Positions 1-12,784 of a stretch of DNA of 64,000 nucleotides are shown here, in pieces. Source of the DNA: Lates calcarifer (lineage: Eukaryota > Chordata > Actinopteri > Centropomidae). Within the stretch, counting starts at the first letter, position 1, and each line of letters begins with the position of its first letter. The position numbers and the translations under genes are program-made. The notes under the pieces were generated by a model. It saw only the letters and a program-made list of their open reading frames with translations, was not told where the DNA came from and did no database searches. Location: contig NC_066853.1 of NCBI RefSeq assembly GCF_001640805.2, positions 22,281,742 to 22,345,741 on the forward strand, read 5' to 3'.

Positions 1-1800
1 AGCTAGAGGGAATTTACAAATACAGCAAGTTTCCCTCAAGATTTTTATTAGTACACCACTGACCTCTGTTGGGTGCTGCAGTAATTACAGGAATAACTGT
101 TGGGCTGTGAATGCTCTTTGATACCAAAACCAGTGAAACATTTGTCTGTCATACTGGACTAGAACATATGTATACATATATAACACCTTTGCATTTCATC
201 AGCGTGAAAGTATCATAATGAAAAAATAGTTCCTGCCAAAAAAAGTGAATCATAATCGATACCACCACAAGTCCTGCACAAAGTTAAAAAGAGCAGCAGA
301 CACCAACACCATCTACAAGCAGGCTCCTGCCCCTGACAAACCTGGACAGACAACAGGTGGACCTGCTGGATGGCCCAGTGAAGTGTACCTGGCTGCAGCC
401 TGCAGAATGGGGCCACTAACCCTTACCCTAACCACCCAATCACAACAACATTTAACCCCACCCAAATTTGACAGCGAGACAAACAATGTTGAACCACGCC
501 CTGTTGTGCAGGCTGCTGCCAGGTATGCTTGGGCCCAGAGGACAGGAGCAGGTTAAACTTGTTCTAACAAAATCCACATTAAAGTGAAGGAGTGAACCCC
601 ACAATCTCAGTGGAGATTAAAGCCTTTGGGAGGAGTAGTCACTTCAAGTTTGAAACATAACAAGTAGGAGAGTCATTATCTCACATTGACAAATCCCTGA
701 CAAGGAGCACAACAGGATTACATTTTAACTATATTTTAACTATGCTAGCAGCATGGGATGAAATATTCAAACAACAGCAGGAGATATTTGTGGTCCCCAG
801 AGGATAAATTCTACAGACCTCTACAGACCTTCCCTGGCTTCTTCTTTAGCACCCCCAACAGGTCAAAGTTTTCATTTATTTTGTAAAATATGTCAGTATT
901 CAAAAGATGGATTGGCACACTGTCACTATTTTGTGCAGATATTCATGCTTCCAAGAGGATGGATCTCAGTGACTTTGGAGCTCCTCCAACTTTTCCTCTT
1001 GCACCATCATCAGGTCAGAGTGTTCATTTGTCTAGTATTTCGGTTTATAAGCAAGTGCAAAACTCATCACAGTCCGGTGGTATTTACTACTCTGAAACCC
1101 ACAGTGTTGCTGTACTAGATGCTGCAATACTCATGCTGCAGTAGTTTGCTACGTTTCAGAGAAAGAATGTTTTTGTATTAAACCTTTTAGCTTTTTTAAC
1201 CAAGCGTCTATTTTTTATCTGTTCTCGATATGAAGCTGGTTTGTTGTTCAGTTTTGATTAATGAACAAAAGCTATTTGTTTTCTGCCTATCTTTAAGTTC
1301 AAGCGGTGGTGAACAGTGATTGGCTGGGCCCACAAAGGTCAGCACAGCTCGGGTTCAACAAATCTGAACTCTCAATACGTACCCAATAAAGGAGGAGGTG
1401 ATAATGTGAATAGACCTCAAAAATACACTTCAGGTCGTGCTTACAAATATAAAAAGCAAGTGAAATATGAGCCATTACGCAGCCTACGTAGACAGCTCTA
1501 TTTCTTAAAATAGAGGCATGACTGTTTTGTGAAGCACACTTGAGATGGACAACTGAAAAACACTTTCTCTGTAGACATACTGTACTGTAATTTATCAGAA
1601 TGTGTTCCGTTGGATGGAAATGAGGCTGATGTTTTTGTAGTTCCCACTAGTTGCCACTAGAGCACAAGAAATGCTTTAGATTATTTACTGGTGCTTTAAC
1701 AGGTGCAAGCTGAAACAGGCGAGAGTTGCTGTTGCACAGAAAGCAGGTGACTTTAGGAAACAATGCCTCTGCCTCTGTGATGCTATTAATCTTTAACATC
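1..1800. other. Gene-poor left edge
   Basis: No exon chain with consistent splice sites was found here on either strand. The open frames present (for example plus 245-556 and minus 213-416) show no domain, signal or neighbouring exon that supports coding. A short telomere-like CCCTTACCCTAACC run lies near 419-432 and is probably incidental. A dispersed repeat occupies roughly 790-1140 and is listed separately. Confidence 0.5.
790..1140 (+). repeat. Teleost dispersed repeat, two tandem degenerate units
   Basis: Two degenerate units of about 155 bases follow each other. Each carries an AGAGGAT core (near 797 and 954) followed about 50 bases later by a CAGGTCA(A/G)AGT core. From memory this matches a very common fish repeat whose consensus includes 'CCAGAGGATGAATCC' and 'CAGGTCAAAGTTT'. 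Further fragments of the same family appear near 16078-16145 in reverse orientation and at 58685-58950. Plus-strand open frames in this block are repeat sequence and not genes. Confidence 0.55.
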
Positions 1801-1955
1801 ATCAGAGGAGAAGCATCCACAGTGTCATGTGAGAAACTGCACTTTACACTTTTCCAGAGGAGACTGTAACACCAACACGTCCATCAGACGATGTGTATTA
1901 TCTCACAAAAGGATAACGCAGCTGCATTTAGAAGAAATCACACAAGCTGTCACAG
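1800..1955 (+). other. Possible non-coding first exon of the Ig-domain gene
   Basis: The sequence CACAG|GTAAAT at 1951-1961 is a good splice donor, and the next strong acceptor on this strand is the one that opens the first coding exon (AG at 2592-2593). The start of this exon cannot be fixed from sequence. This is inference from splice-site geometry only. Confidence 0.25.
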
Positions 1956-2600
1956 GTAAATATCACAGACTCAGGCTGTACACTGAATATGACAGATACT
2001 CAGCTGCCTCCTTTATATCTCATATACTGTATATACCATCACTCATATTTTCTGTGTTACTTTACAAAGGATAATGCATTAAACTGTAAACCTGTACTGC
2101 TAAGTTTCCTGTACTGAAAAGCTAATTTTTCTGTGCTATCTATGTAAAGCCTTACACTACCTTCTATATGTCTGGTGCTTCTGAAATTCTAAATTCTCTA
2201 TAGCAAATTTAAACAGCTGGAATGAAAAGGGTTGATTTAAAATGTTGAACATGAAATGATACCGTCAATCCCTCCCAACAGTTACACATCTGGCTGATTC
2301 AGTCTTCTGGTCACTTATTATACTCAAAGTTGCATTCATTTATTTATTTTAAATAAAGGTGGTATGGCAAACATCTTAGTAAACAACTGTCTATTTTCAC
2401 ATCCAGCAGACACTAAACAACATTAGCATTTATTTTGAAATTGTGTTTATGTTGATCAGTGTAGTTTCAAACACTACTGTTTCATTTATTCTGCTGTAAC
2501 CTGCAGCCCTGCGGTAAATCCAGCTGTCACAGACTCTCCTCTTTTACTGCACTTGAACCATAAAAACACATCTGACTCTTATTTCCTCTGCAGGTTCAAA

Positions 2601-5600
2601 ATGTTAACCAGGTGGTTAATTTTCACAGCTTTCCTGGCTGGCTCAGCAAATACACAAAGAGCAGCTACTGGCCAGCGCACTCTGACTGTTGCACCAACCT
2701 GCAGGGTCAAAGGTCAACCAGAGGTAGAACTGACATTAAACTGTGGAGACAGAAAGAACACAGGTCAGTAGAGAGGATCAACACAGAGAAACAGAGTCCT
2801 GCCTCCACACTGAAGCAATGCAATTAAATGTTTTTATTTAATGTTTTTATTTCACCTGAGTAATCCACTCAGTTTAAATACTGCTTTACAAGGAATCCTG
2901 GGAAAGCTGTCCTCTGTTCCAACGTATGAGTATGTTTTTAAAAAATCTGATTGTCAGATTCTGATTTTTAAAAAAGCACCTACAAATGAACAGTTATGAC
3001 ACTGTATTATTAATGATAACCTCTGTCTAGGAAAAAAAAAAATGTTCATGATACATGTCTTGTGACAAAAGCAGAAATAGAAATCACCATATGGTCTGAA
3101 GAATGTTTGTTTACTCGGAAGATCAACAACATATTTACCACAAAAAAACAAACAAAATATCCATCAAAAATGAATTAGTCACAAACTGTTGAATGTTAAC
3201 AGGAATTTTCATTTCTTTGTAGACTGTGGTGGTTTTCTTTGAATCACATCCTTTTACGAAGGTTCATATGTTTTGTTACTGTCAGCAAATTCCATGAAAA
3301 AAACTGACGCTGTCCAAAATTACTTCCTCATTCACTTTATTTACTACTCCTTCTATAACAGATACTCAGTAGCAGCAAACTGAGATCTTATACACTTAAA
3401 AGTTACTATCAATTTTTGTAATCATATATGTACATGCCATGGAAACTAGAGTGTCTGTTGGATTCGGACTCCTTGAATTTCATTTTCTGCACGGCTGTAC
3501 CTGCAGCTCTGGTAATATTTCACCTGTCACTGCTCCTCCACTCATACACAGGTGTGGTCCAGTACTGGCACACTCCCTTTGGAGACCTCCAGACTCCTGG
3601 TTTACACAGTAAACTAGACCCTGTCTTTATGCACCATGACGGGAACCTGGTGGTTCCCAACATCAGCAGTCTCCACAACGGCCTGTACTACTGCCTCCTG
3701 CAGCACACAGCGGGAATGACACTGTGGCCATACGAGCTCCACGTTGGTTATGATCATCAAAAGAACCAAGAACACGGCCAACACGAGCACAGCAGCGGCT
3801 GTGATACGTTCAGGTTCAGGAGGGATGTTGGATCTGAGGAGGAGGAGAAGCAGGCAGGCGTTTCAGATGGGCAGTTTGCAGGAGCTGTGGCAGCATCAGT
3901 GCTGCTGACGTTTGTGCTGGGCTTCAGTGCTGGAGCTCTTTCTAGAGCTCATGTTCTCAGGTGCGTTCAGACCATAGACAGTCCACAGTTCAGAGGGAGG
4001 ATATGTTCAACTAAAAACATCGCTTCACATATATCTTAACTGATCACGCTCTGATGCATGTGCTACAGTTTTAGGTATTTTTATCATCATTCAAAACAAC
4101 CACTGGTTTCTATTCATTTCTAACAGACTCTTGAGAGCAAACTCTTGAGAATTGGTTGTCTTGTGAAATTTATGACAGTGAGCATCAAGTCTGCACTATT
4201 ATCATTGTTACATTATCAGTGTGTGGTAACACACTTTGGCTTCAGACTAAACTGAAACATCTGCAGTGCATTCCCTCATAATGATTATATTACTGACCTA
4301 ATTAATGCAGACCTGTGTTTTGATCTTTACTGTGATTGATTACATAACTCAAGCATTATTGAAAAGTCTGCTAATTGATTTTCATATTGTGTTTAAACAA
4401 ATGTTAATTATTTGAAAATACAAAACCTTTGCTAGGGTTATTTTTGCATTCTTGCACATAAAACAAATTCATGCTAACATAGCACACTTTGACATATTGG
4501 TGTAGTGATTGTGATATTTATGATTTTCACTGCATGGTGCTCCCACCATACAACTTTGCACACTGGCCAGGGACGTGTTTACCAGCACCTCCAGTCTGTA
4601 ATATTGGCAAAACAAAAGACACCAAAAAGAGGGGAAAAACAAAAACAAACAAGTGTAAACAAGAGAAAACTGAGGGAAAAAACTCTAGATTGGAAAAATG
4701 ACTGGTTGAGTATAGCTTTAAACACCAATACAGTAGCTGATTTTTTTTTTTTTCATTCAGTGTTATTAAAACATCTTTAAAGGCAACAGGAATTCATGTA
4801 TTACACTTTTAAGTTTGAGACATATTTCTGTCAGAAATGATCAACATCATAAAACAGATCTCTTGACTGTAATAGTAGAATGTAAATAATAATTACAAAC
4901 TCCTCTCAGGTGTTTAGGGGCAGTCACTACAGAGATAAGATCACGACAGCAACGACAATGCCACGCTGACACGATGAACCATGGCTCTGGGGTCACCATG
5001 ACAACCATGCCACCCATGTATGACAACAAGGCCTTTGACATGGAACAGGTGTGTGACGACGCGACTGTGGAGACGACAGTTTCATCAACAACCTCATCTC
5101 CTCCTGCCAAACCACAGAGAAGCTTCAGGCACAGACAAGAGGAGCATCAGAAAACCCCTGCCTATCTGGAGGGATGTGACCACATGAAAAAGGAGGAGAG
5201 AAGGGTGGAGGATGAGGATGAGGGAGGAAGAGGTGTGGAGGAAAAGAATAAAGGGTGTGAGGGAGAGGCAGAAGAGGAGGGGGGAAGAGAGTTCAGTGGT
5301 TCCTATCTATTAGGAGATGACGAAGAGAGTCAAACTGAAACAGATGAGGACAAGTACAGTGAGGATAGAGAGGAGAAAGATGGAAGAGAGTGCAGAGAGG
5401 AGAAGGAGTGGAGACAGGAGGAGGAGGCAGGTGAGCAGGAGAACAGGAGCAGGGAGGGTGCAGAGGAGAGGAGTGGGAGTGAGGAGGAGGTGGGCGGTAA
5501 CAAGGTGAAAGGGAGGGATGACAAAAGTGAGGGGGAGGAAGGATTGAAAGAGGAAGATGCTAGAGAAAAGAAGAGGAAGGAAGATGTTTGCAGAGATTCT

Positions 5601-5957
5601 GAGCTGTCGTCTACAGAGGACGAAGAGACAGGCAGTGAAAAACAGGAGGACACAGTGAAAAGTGGCATCATGGAAGGAGGAGGAGGAGGAGGAGGAGCAT
5701 CGTCCTCCCCGCCACGTCCGGCCCGTCGGAGTCGCGTCATTCGCCTGTACCAGTACAACGAGGACGGCCAACGATACTGCCACCTTCCAGACCCCTCCCC
5801 AGATGAACCCGCTCCTCCACCCAGGCTGAAGCAGCGCTCTCTGTCTCTGACACGCCTCAATGCAATCATGGCCGCCGCCTCAGCAGGGCCGCTGGACAAG
5901 AGAGAGACAGGGGAGGAGGAAAAAAAAGAGAGGCCACACTTCCACATGGAGATATAA
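2601..5957 (+). CDS. Single-pass Ig-domain membrane protein with long acidic cytoplasmic tail (3 coding exons, 539 aa)
   Basis: Coding exons are 2601-2763, 3552-3960 and 4910-5957. Both junctions have GT/AG ends and keep frame, giving 540 codons with the stop. The start is the ATG seven bases inside an acceptor-bounded exon, and it opens a hydrophobic signal peptide (about residues 1-18). One V-like immunoglobulin domain follows: Cys48 and Cys102 sit at the B- and F-strand positions, with Trp60 and the motif LHNGLYYC. A membrane helix spans about 163-185. The cytoplasmic tail has a Glu/Lys/Gly-rich stretch (about 283-445), a poly-Gly run encoded by GGA repeats near 5673-5697, and a basic, proline-rich C-terminus with RRSRVIRLYQYNEDGQRY. 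This is a type I receptor-like protein. I do not recognise the family, and a signalling or adhesion role is only inference. An antisense frame of 230 codons over the purine-rich tail is a shadow. Confidence 0.75.
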
Positions 5958-6650
5958 CAGGGACACTCCAAGAGGTGGACAACTGTCAGAGGAGCTTTAA
6001 GGGTTTTTCCATCTTCAGCCACAGAGCTGAGGGACTAACAGAACATTGTTGGCTTTAAACTTTTGTTGGGATTTGAATGACATGAGCCTTATTCACCTCA
6101 CAATCAGCTACCTGTACTTTTGCATGGGGTTTCTGCAGGGTTCACAAAGTTTAATTCAAGACTTTTTAAGAGCTTTTAAATACCTGTTTCACAATCATAC
6201 CGTCAAGTAAGCAAATCATAGCCCTTTTTCAGTACTCTACATCCCAGTAGTTCTAAACATTCCTTATGTATATACTTGTAATTATTAACCAAACCTGGAC
6301 TTCAAGACTTTTTCATGACCTGCTTTAAAACACTGAAGCACTGAATCACTATGGTCATTAAATATTTCTAATACTGTTGATGGAAGTAGTTTCAGTATGC
6401 ACATCAACACTACAAAGCAATTTCCTAACTTCTTCATGTGCGTTTTCATGGGTTCAATTACAATCCGTATCATAATCGAGCAGCTGGCACTTGTGGATCA
6501 CTCTACTCAGAGAATTCAAACTCACTACCTGACACTGGGTTGTAGGAGTGATATCCACAACAGGTGATAAATTCAGTCTCTTCAGGATGCCCAGTTGCTG
6601 ATAAATACTGTGTGTGTATTGATTGGATTAATTATGAAGAAGCAGCTCAT
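5958..6650. other. Tail-to-tail 3' UTR space between the Ig-domain gene and dcun1d5
   Basis: No coding potential is seen. A weak plus-strand ATTAAA at 6357-6362 could serve the Ig-domain gene. A minus-strand AATAAA at 6668-6673 serves dcun1d5. The two genes therefore end within a few hundred bases of each other. Confidence 0.45.
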
Positions 6651-6667
6651 CACATTTCCATTTCCTT

Positions 6668-6673
6668 TTTATT
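6668..6673 (-). other. Polyadenylation signal of dcun1d5
   Basis: The plus-strand TTTATT is AATAAA on the minus strand, about 390 bases downstream of the dcun1d5 stop codon. It is the canonical signal nearest the end of the gene and gives a plausible 3' UTR of about 0.4 kb. Confidence 0.5.
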
Positions 6674-7058
6674 ACTTTGAAAACATCTATAAACAAGACA
6701 CAACATGGGAAAAATAATTATCAAGAAAACATAAATTCCACTGCTCTTCTCTCAGTTCTTTTTTTTTGTCTGTTTGTTTTCTCACTTTAAGAACTTCCCC
6801 ATGTTTCTTTTCTCCAAATTAACAATATAAAAAGTCTACTCAGTGAGAGAAAGGCCTCTTGACAACAGTTGGCTGACGGTGCACAGAGACAATCTCTGAT
6901 GGGATGTGAGTGTACCCCGAGTCCACAGGGATGATTCTGTTGTCCATGTCTGTGTGTGTGTGTGGGTGAGATCTGAAACCGCTGTTTTTCCTGTTTGTGT
7001 GTTTGTGGTTCTTGTTTTCTCTCCCTCTTTCTCCTTTTTGGGGTTAAGACATTGTCCG

Positions 7059-10000
7059 CTATGATGCTGACCAAGCTTTCTGCCATTCCACAAACTCGTC
7101 TAGCAGCACTGGCCCTGCAGACAAAACAACAGAGCAACATTAAGAATTCAAAAGAAACAGAAGAAAACGTTTAAGTAACACTTGGTCAGTTATTCACAAT
7201 TACTGAGCTCATTTATTCTGACATGATTTGTAAATATAAAAGTGAGTGAGTGAGTGTTTCCACATCAACAGAATTCATTTAGGAAAACTGAAACATTTTG
7301 GGAAAATTACACCAGTAAATGTTTTGATATTTTTGCCATAACTACTGATTTTAAAGTAGAGGTAAAGTCAATTTTGCCTAACCAATTGCTAACTGTCGTG
7401 GCAGTGTTGACCTTTGAGGGAATGCAGAGAACCACAGTCTAAGCAGAAGAAGCTATCATATTAGCTGTGTTGCATCATCCAGTGTCATGTAACCCCTGCT
7501 CTGCTGAATGAGAGGCAACACCAACAGAGATTTCCTCTCTGTATCCACACGTGAAAACAGCCACAACAAATGGCAGCCAACAGTCATCAACAATCCACAA
7601 GGGGTTACTAAAGCTGGATTTATACCTGATGTATTTAGTTACCTTGAGTAGGTTTGGGGCTATTCTCTATAGCTGATGTATTAGCCTGTTTCATTTAGTA
7701 ACAGAGCTGTGATTGTGGTGCACAGAAGATTTGTGGGAGAGATGGCTTTGCTGCATGTGTTACTGAAAAAACTGTTTTGTCTATAAAGTGTCAGAAATTA
7801 CAGTGAAAATAAACAGACAAAATGCTGTTACAATTTCCCATGATATTCAATTTACAAAGATGTATTACAAAGAGGAGCATCAAAAAACATTAACTGATTA
7901 AAATAGTTGCATTCATTTTCTGTTGACCAATGATAGGTTGCAGCACTAAAACTGAGCCCTTTTCCAATTGTCTTAATATTGTCCTCTACATCTATAATCA
8001 TACTGATACTGGAACTTGGAGAAAACACACTGAGGCCACACTAACCAATCGGTTACTGCAGTATCTCCATAGACATGACTTGTACCTATATTTCTGAGAG
8101 GCATCTATCCGTCATAAACACAGAGGTATAAATCCTGCTTTAGTCCCAAGCTTTAAGCTCCACCTGTTTATCAGCAAGTGTGTATTCATTTTGCGGTGCC
8201 ATTTTCTGTTGTGACTAAAATCCACATGGTTGGTGAGTTGGTTGTATACTCACAAGCTCCATCTTCATCATAGTTACTGAGGTCTGTGTTGATGGTCCTG
8301 CTGAACTCCAGAACGTTATACCACTGGTCCTTATTCATGCCCTTGTACTTAGACTGCTGTAGGACAGATGAACAAGGAGGGAGGCAGTGAGGAGGTAACA
8401 CTGAGAGGGGGGACAGAACCTATCCAAACAAACAAGAGCACAGGGATTTACCTCCAGGAACTGGTGGAAGACTGGGAAGAGGGGCCATGTTCTCCCCAGC
8501 AGTAAAGCCAGCATTGATTTAGCTGTGTCCATGTCCAAACTCCTCTGGTCTTTATCCTGATGACGAGACAAAGACACAAAGACAAAAACAGTGAGATCAA
8601 GTTGACAAACTGTGGAATTTCAGTCTGTATTTGGTTCCTGTGACTCATGCAAGTAGTCACATTTCCACAGAGCTCTCAAGTAATATTTTATCTGATTTTT
8701 GGAAAACAAGGGTGCACATTCATTGTCTTGTAATCAATCTCAATCATCTCACACATGACAAAAATTCTGTTGTATTTGCACTGACAGGGAGACCCACTGT
8801 GTCAAAGCTGTATCAACAGATGATGAGTATGCACAGGAGCAGAGGACAATGATGTTTTTAAATCTATTATCGGTGAGAGACTGAGAAGTAAAATTCAGCA
8901 GAAGAAAAAAGTCTCATGGGAACAACAGAAAAGATTCAGAATCTAAGAGATCTGGTGACGGTGAAGAAGATCAAAGACATTTACCCACCATCAGTCCTGA
9001 CTAAAACATTGTGCTTGTACTATAAGAGACACAGTCTGCTGTATGGAACCTCAAACCTGACGGCAGTCTACGTTACTTTGCAAGCAAATTAAACAAATTA
9101 AACAGCACTCAGTACAACGAAGCTATCGAATTAATTAATTAACTGTCATTACATAATTTCAATAAGAATAAAAAATTGTTAGACTCCCTACACTCACTAT
9201 TTAAGAGTGTTGATGCATAAAATATGTACTGTTTAAATAAACAAACAAAAAAGAAGAGAGCTCGAGAACTCACTCTGGCGAAGTCAAAGGCATATCTGTA
9301 GATGTTTTTGAAGACTACAGAGTCGTTGAGCTCACTGCGCAGGTAATCCAGTTTGCTCTGTAACCTCTCTGTGCAGTCACACCTGTGAGTAGGTGAAAGA
9401 CCATGTGTAAAAGACAACATACACACACAGTTCAAACAGTTTTTCTTACAGGTCGACTGACAACTACAGAAGTGAAGTGAAGTGAGAAGAAGAGGAGAAA
9501 ATAGATTTCAGCTGTGTTCAGTGTGTGTGTGTGTGTATTTACTTCTGTTTTTGTGAGGACCAGTTTCAGTTTACACCCGTCTCAGTGCTGTACTGAGATA
9601 TAAACTAAATGTGGGAGATGGGAACAAGAGAAAGTCTCATTTGTCTCAACTGAGCAATTGCGCTTTTCTTACTGTAATAACGTCATTCCTTGGAGCCACT
9701 CCTCTTTTGTGAAGAACCCCATATTTGCTGCCTCAAGATGCCAGGCTAAAACTAACATGATAATCTGTTGGAGAAAAAAAGAGGCAGTGAGTTTAATCCT
9801 CGCCAACGTTTAAATCAACATTGGTGCACATGTGCAAGGTCTTCATTCCCTCTATCATCACACTGTGTACTCGCTATATAAACAGTTTCTCTTGATTGTA
9901 AAAAATCTGCAATATTTCCAAGGCAGTGGGAAAGAAGGGGAGTAGAGCACAAAACACAAAGTTCCAAAATATGAACATGGCAACAAATGAACACATTCAG

Positions 10001-11048
10001 GTACTGTAAAAAGGAAATGGCTGTTAGGATTCAGTTTTACTCTGCATATAAAGCTGCTATCAAATGCAAAATCAACACTTTCATGTCTTCATTTCACATC
10101 CACTGTGGTGGTGTATGAAAACAAAATTAAGAAAACTAGTGCTGTCCAAATACTTACAGACCCGATTCTATCTCACGTCCTACTGTGAGGTATTGGTGTT
10201 TTTAGTCCTACATTAACTTTCAGTGTGACTCCTCAGTGTGACCGTGTGACCCTGGACAAATACAGGTATGAATCTAAGAGCTGCAGAGACTCACATTCTC
10301 TGGTTCCACACCAATGTCTTCACAGAACTTCTCCATGGCCTCTGGACCGACCACCTTGTCGGGGCCAGCGTACTCATGGAACCAGGCCAGGCACTTCTTA
10401 CTGGAAAATGGCTTCTCGCTGATCGGCCTTGCACCACGGATCTGAGGTCGGGTGAAACTGCAACAAAGGGTCAACAGCTTTAAAACAGACTCAGTCACTA
10501 AAATTCACAGTCACAAACTTATGTCACACGCATACAGTCAATATAAATATCTACATGGAACAAATTTCAGTTGTTAGCGAAAGAATGTTACTTCTTCTTT
10601 CATTAGTTCCATTCGTTTTGCTTCAGGTGTTATATAATGTTCAGGTCTAGTTGAAACTAGAGCGGATGATTTATTTTTATGGCCATTTTAAGGATGTAGT
10701 GCATGGTGTAGAGGAAAAGGAGAAGGCGAGGGGCTCTGTGTCCCCGCTGCCAGGTGAAAGACGACCCTGCCAGTCCTTTTTCAGACGCCTACAGGTTCAG
10801 CCAATGGCTGTCCTCTACGGCAAAGTGCCTCTAACTCACTAGCATGTATTTTGCATCTTCTAACGGAGATGCAAAATACAAAAACAGCTGAAAGTGGGGG
10901 AAATGTCATGCACTGAAGATAGACAACCATAGAGGACCAACGTTCAAAGTTACAATGTGAGTGAACGACTGTCTATTTACCTTGTAATTTTACATTTGCG
11001 CTCATGATCATCTGAATCAGGGAGCTTTCGCTTCTTCTTCACAGGCAT
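7059..11048 (-). CDS. dcun1d5: DCN1-like protein 5, cullin neddylation co-E3 (7 coding exons, 231 aa)
   Basis: Coding exons in transcription order are 11048-10981, 10457-10295, 9764-9673, 9382-9274, 8556-8452, 8356-8254 and 7114-7059. All junctions are GT/AG and in frame, totalling 696 bases. The N-terminus is the basic MPVKKKRK of vertebrate DCUN1D5, a likely nuclear localisation signal. The PONY/DCUN1 fold follows, with [47 protein letters not shown] and LDEFVEWQK. The protein ends in KAWSAS, where human ends in VRQTS; human length is 237 aa. The family binds the cullin WHB domain and acetylated UBE2M/UBE2F and promotes NEDD8 transfer. FVEWQK and the short N-terminus favour paralogue 5 over 4. 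Two further upstream exons stay open in the same frame without an ATG; see the separate leader entry. Confidence 0.93.
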
Positions 11049-11279
11049 CACTGAACCTTTGATGGGCTTCACTAGCTGGGCTACATATAGGAAGAGATTT
11101 TTTTTAATCACATGTTGTTAAGGGGAAGTGAGATAACACATCCACAAGTCACTTATTAATCATCTGCATAAGGATCCATACCTGTGTACTTCCTGCTGCC
11201 TTGTCCATTCAAATCTAGTAGACTCTAGAATAAAAAAAAAGATGAGATAAAAAGGTCACTGCACAAAACTGTGATAAAA

Positions 11280-11281
<2 letters not shown>

Positions 11282-11306
<25 letters not shown>
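11282..11306. repeat. Poly-A tract
   Basis: An uninterrupted run of about 25 A lies in a dcun1d5 intron. It is a possible slippage site and has no associated retrotransposon body that I can recognise. Confidence 0.8.
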
Positions 11307-11310
<4 letters not shown>

Positions 11311-12044
11311 TTTCATTACTATTATCCCTGTATAATTGTTGGACTATATTTGTTTTGTCTACTATGTTTAAAAGAATAAAACTACAACTTACTAGCTTAT
11401 CCAGCGTTTCTGATACTGTACTGATGTCTGCCAAGTGGCACAGGTTGTCCCTATGAGTAGACAAAATATCAACACAAGCAAGATATCATTAGTGCTCCAA
11501 ATGTCAAGCCAAAGACGAGTCATAACATCCACAAACATGCAAGCTAGACATTACATACTTTGATATCCCATTACTATTAAAACCTAGAGGAAACTTTGGT
11601 CAGATGACTGAGCTAACAGCAACTCATTGAACAAAATCTCAACATTGTGAATTAGCTCAAAATGCTAACAAGCACGGTGAAAGGCCATTTTACTGTCAGA
11701 ACAAAAAGGTCAAGGTTTATTAGAAGAAAGGTGCGATGTAAAGCTTTTTCTATTGTTTTGACATAAATTAAGCCAGGATCCAAATCTTTAGAATATGAGC
11801 AAAATGTATGTAAGCTGCCAAATTACATGGAAATTGAATGTTTGACCTGTTTGTCTGGAAACAACATTAGTGAGGTCAGCTACTGATGCTGACAGACCTG
11901 TTGATGTTTGTGAAGACCAGTCAATTTCTTCCATTTCTTTATGGCTTTGTATACAGGAGCACTGCCATAAACAGGAAAGGGCCTTCCCCAGACTGTTACC
12001 AAAAGTGAGCACACTATCGCCTGAAATATCACTGTCAGCATTAA

Positions 12045-12080
12045 AATTTCCCTTCAGCTGAGCAGAGCTGAAGGGAAATT
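12045..12080. repeat. Perfect 15-bp inverted repeat (hairpin)
   Basis: The arms AATTTCCCTTCAGCT (12045-12059) and AGCTGAAGGGAAATT (12066-12080) are perfect reverse complements separated by six bases. The hairpin sits in the long first intron region of dcun1d5. It may be the fold-back end of a MITE or a structured element. No flanking target duplication was identified. Confidence 0.85.
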
Positions 12081-12784
12081 GACCTTGACTCAAAACCATG
12101 ACAAACAAACTGAAAGTGGATCTGGACCTGAAGAGGCATCCCTAAGTGCTGCGTGAGGAACAGCTTTTAATAAAATAATCAAAACACAGAGTTAAGATCT
12201 TTCAATATCCCAAGCAGACATTAAAAGTGAATAATTAATAACTATGCTAATTAAATTAATATTAAGTCTATAACTATGCTGTGTAATGCACTTTCAATTA
12301 CAGATTTGATCAAATCCTTTAAAAAGGACAATGTGCCAGTAGCTGATAACAGCATGACTCATAATTTCCAAAATGTCAGCGTTTTTATCATTTGAGTAAT
12401 GCTGAAGAAAATATGTTGAATGTCACTGTTTTCAAAAAACAAAACAAGAGGCTCTGCTTTTAAACACAGCCTGTGGTCTGTGCAGCTTGACTCATAACTC
12501 TAATGAGCAACACAGAACTGCGTCATTGCCTCTCTTTTTCTCCTGTGTCGACTTGAAGGTGGTTCATGTAAACGCCCCACAAAATGACTGACAGGCAGAC
12601 TGTAGCATCACACAGGACATTAGCACTACTTAGAGAAAAACAGGATCATAATAAATTACCAAACAGGCTTTAAAGGCCAAGGCCTAAAGGTGAGGGCCTT
12701 GTGCCAGAGCCTCTGTATGAAGTGACTGATAAGATTTCTTGCACAGCAAAAGATTCTGAAAAGGAAAACCACTACAAAGAGACC

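Noticed and set aside
418..434. Telomere-like CCCTTACCCTAACC run
   Set aside because: Two imperfect units only; no array and no subtelomeric context.
5330..6022. Minus-strand open frame of 230 codons, very Ser/Leu-rich, and a second of 157 codons over 5310-5783
   Set aside because: It is the reverse-strand shadow of the GAG/GGA-rich acidic tail exon, in which stop codons are naturally rare on the opposite strand. It has no start context, domain or splice support.
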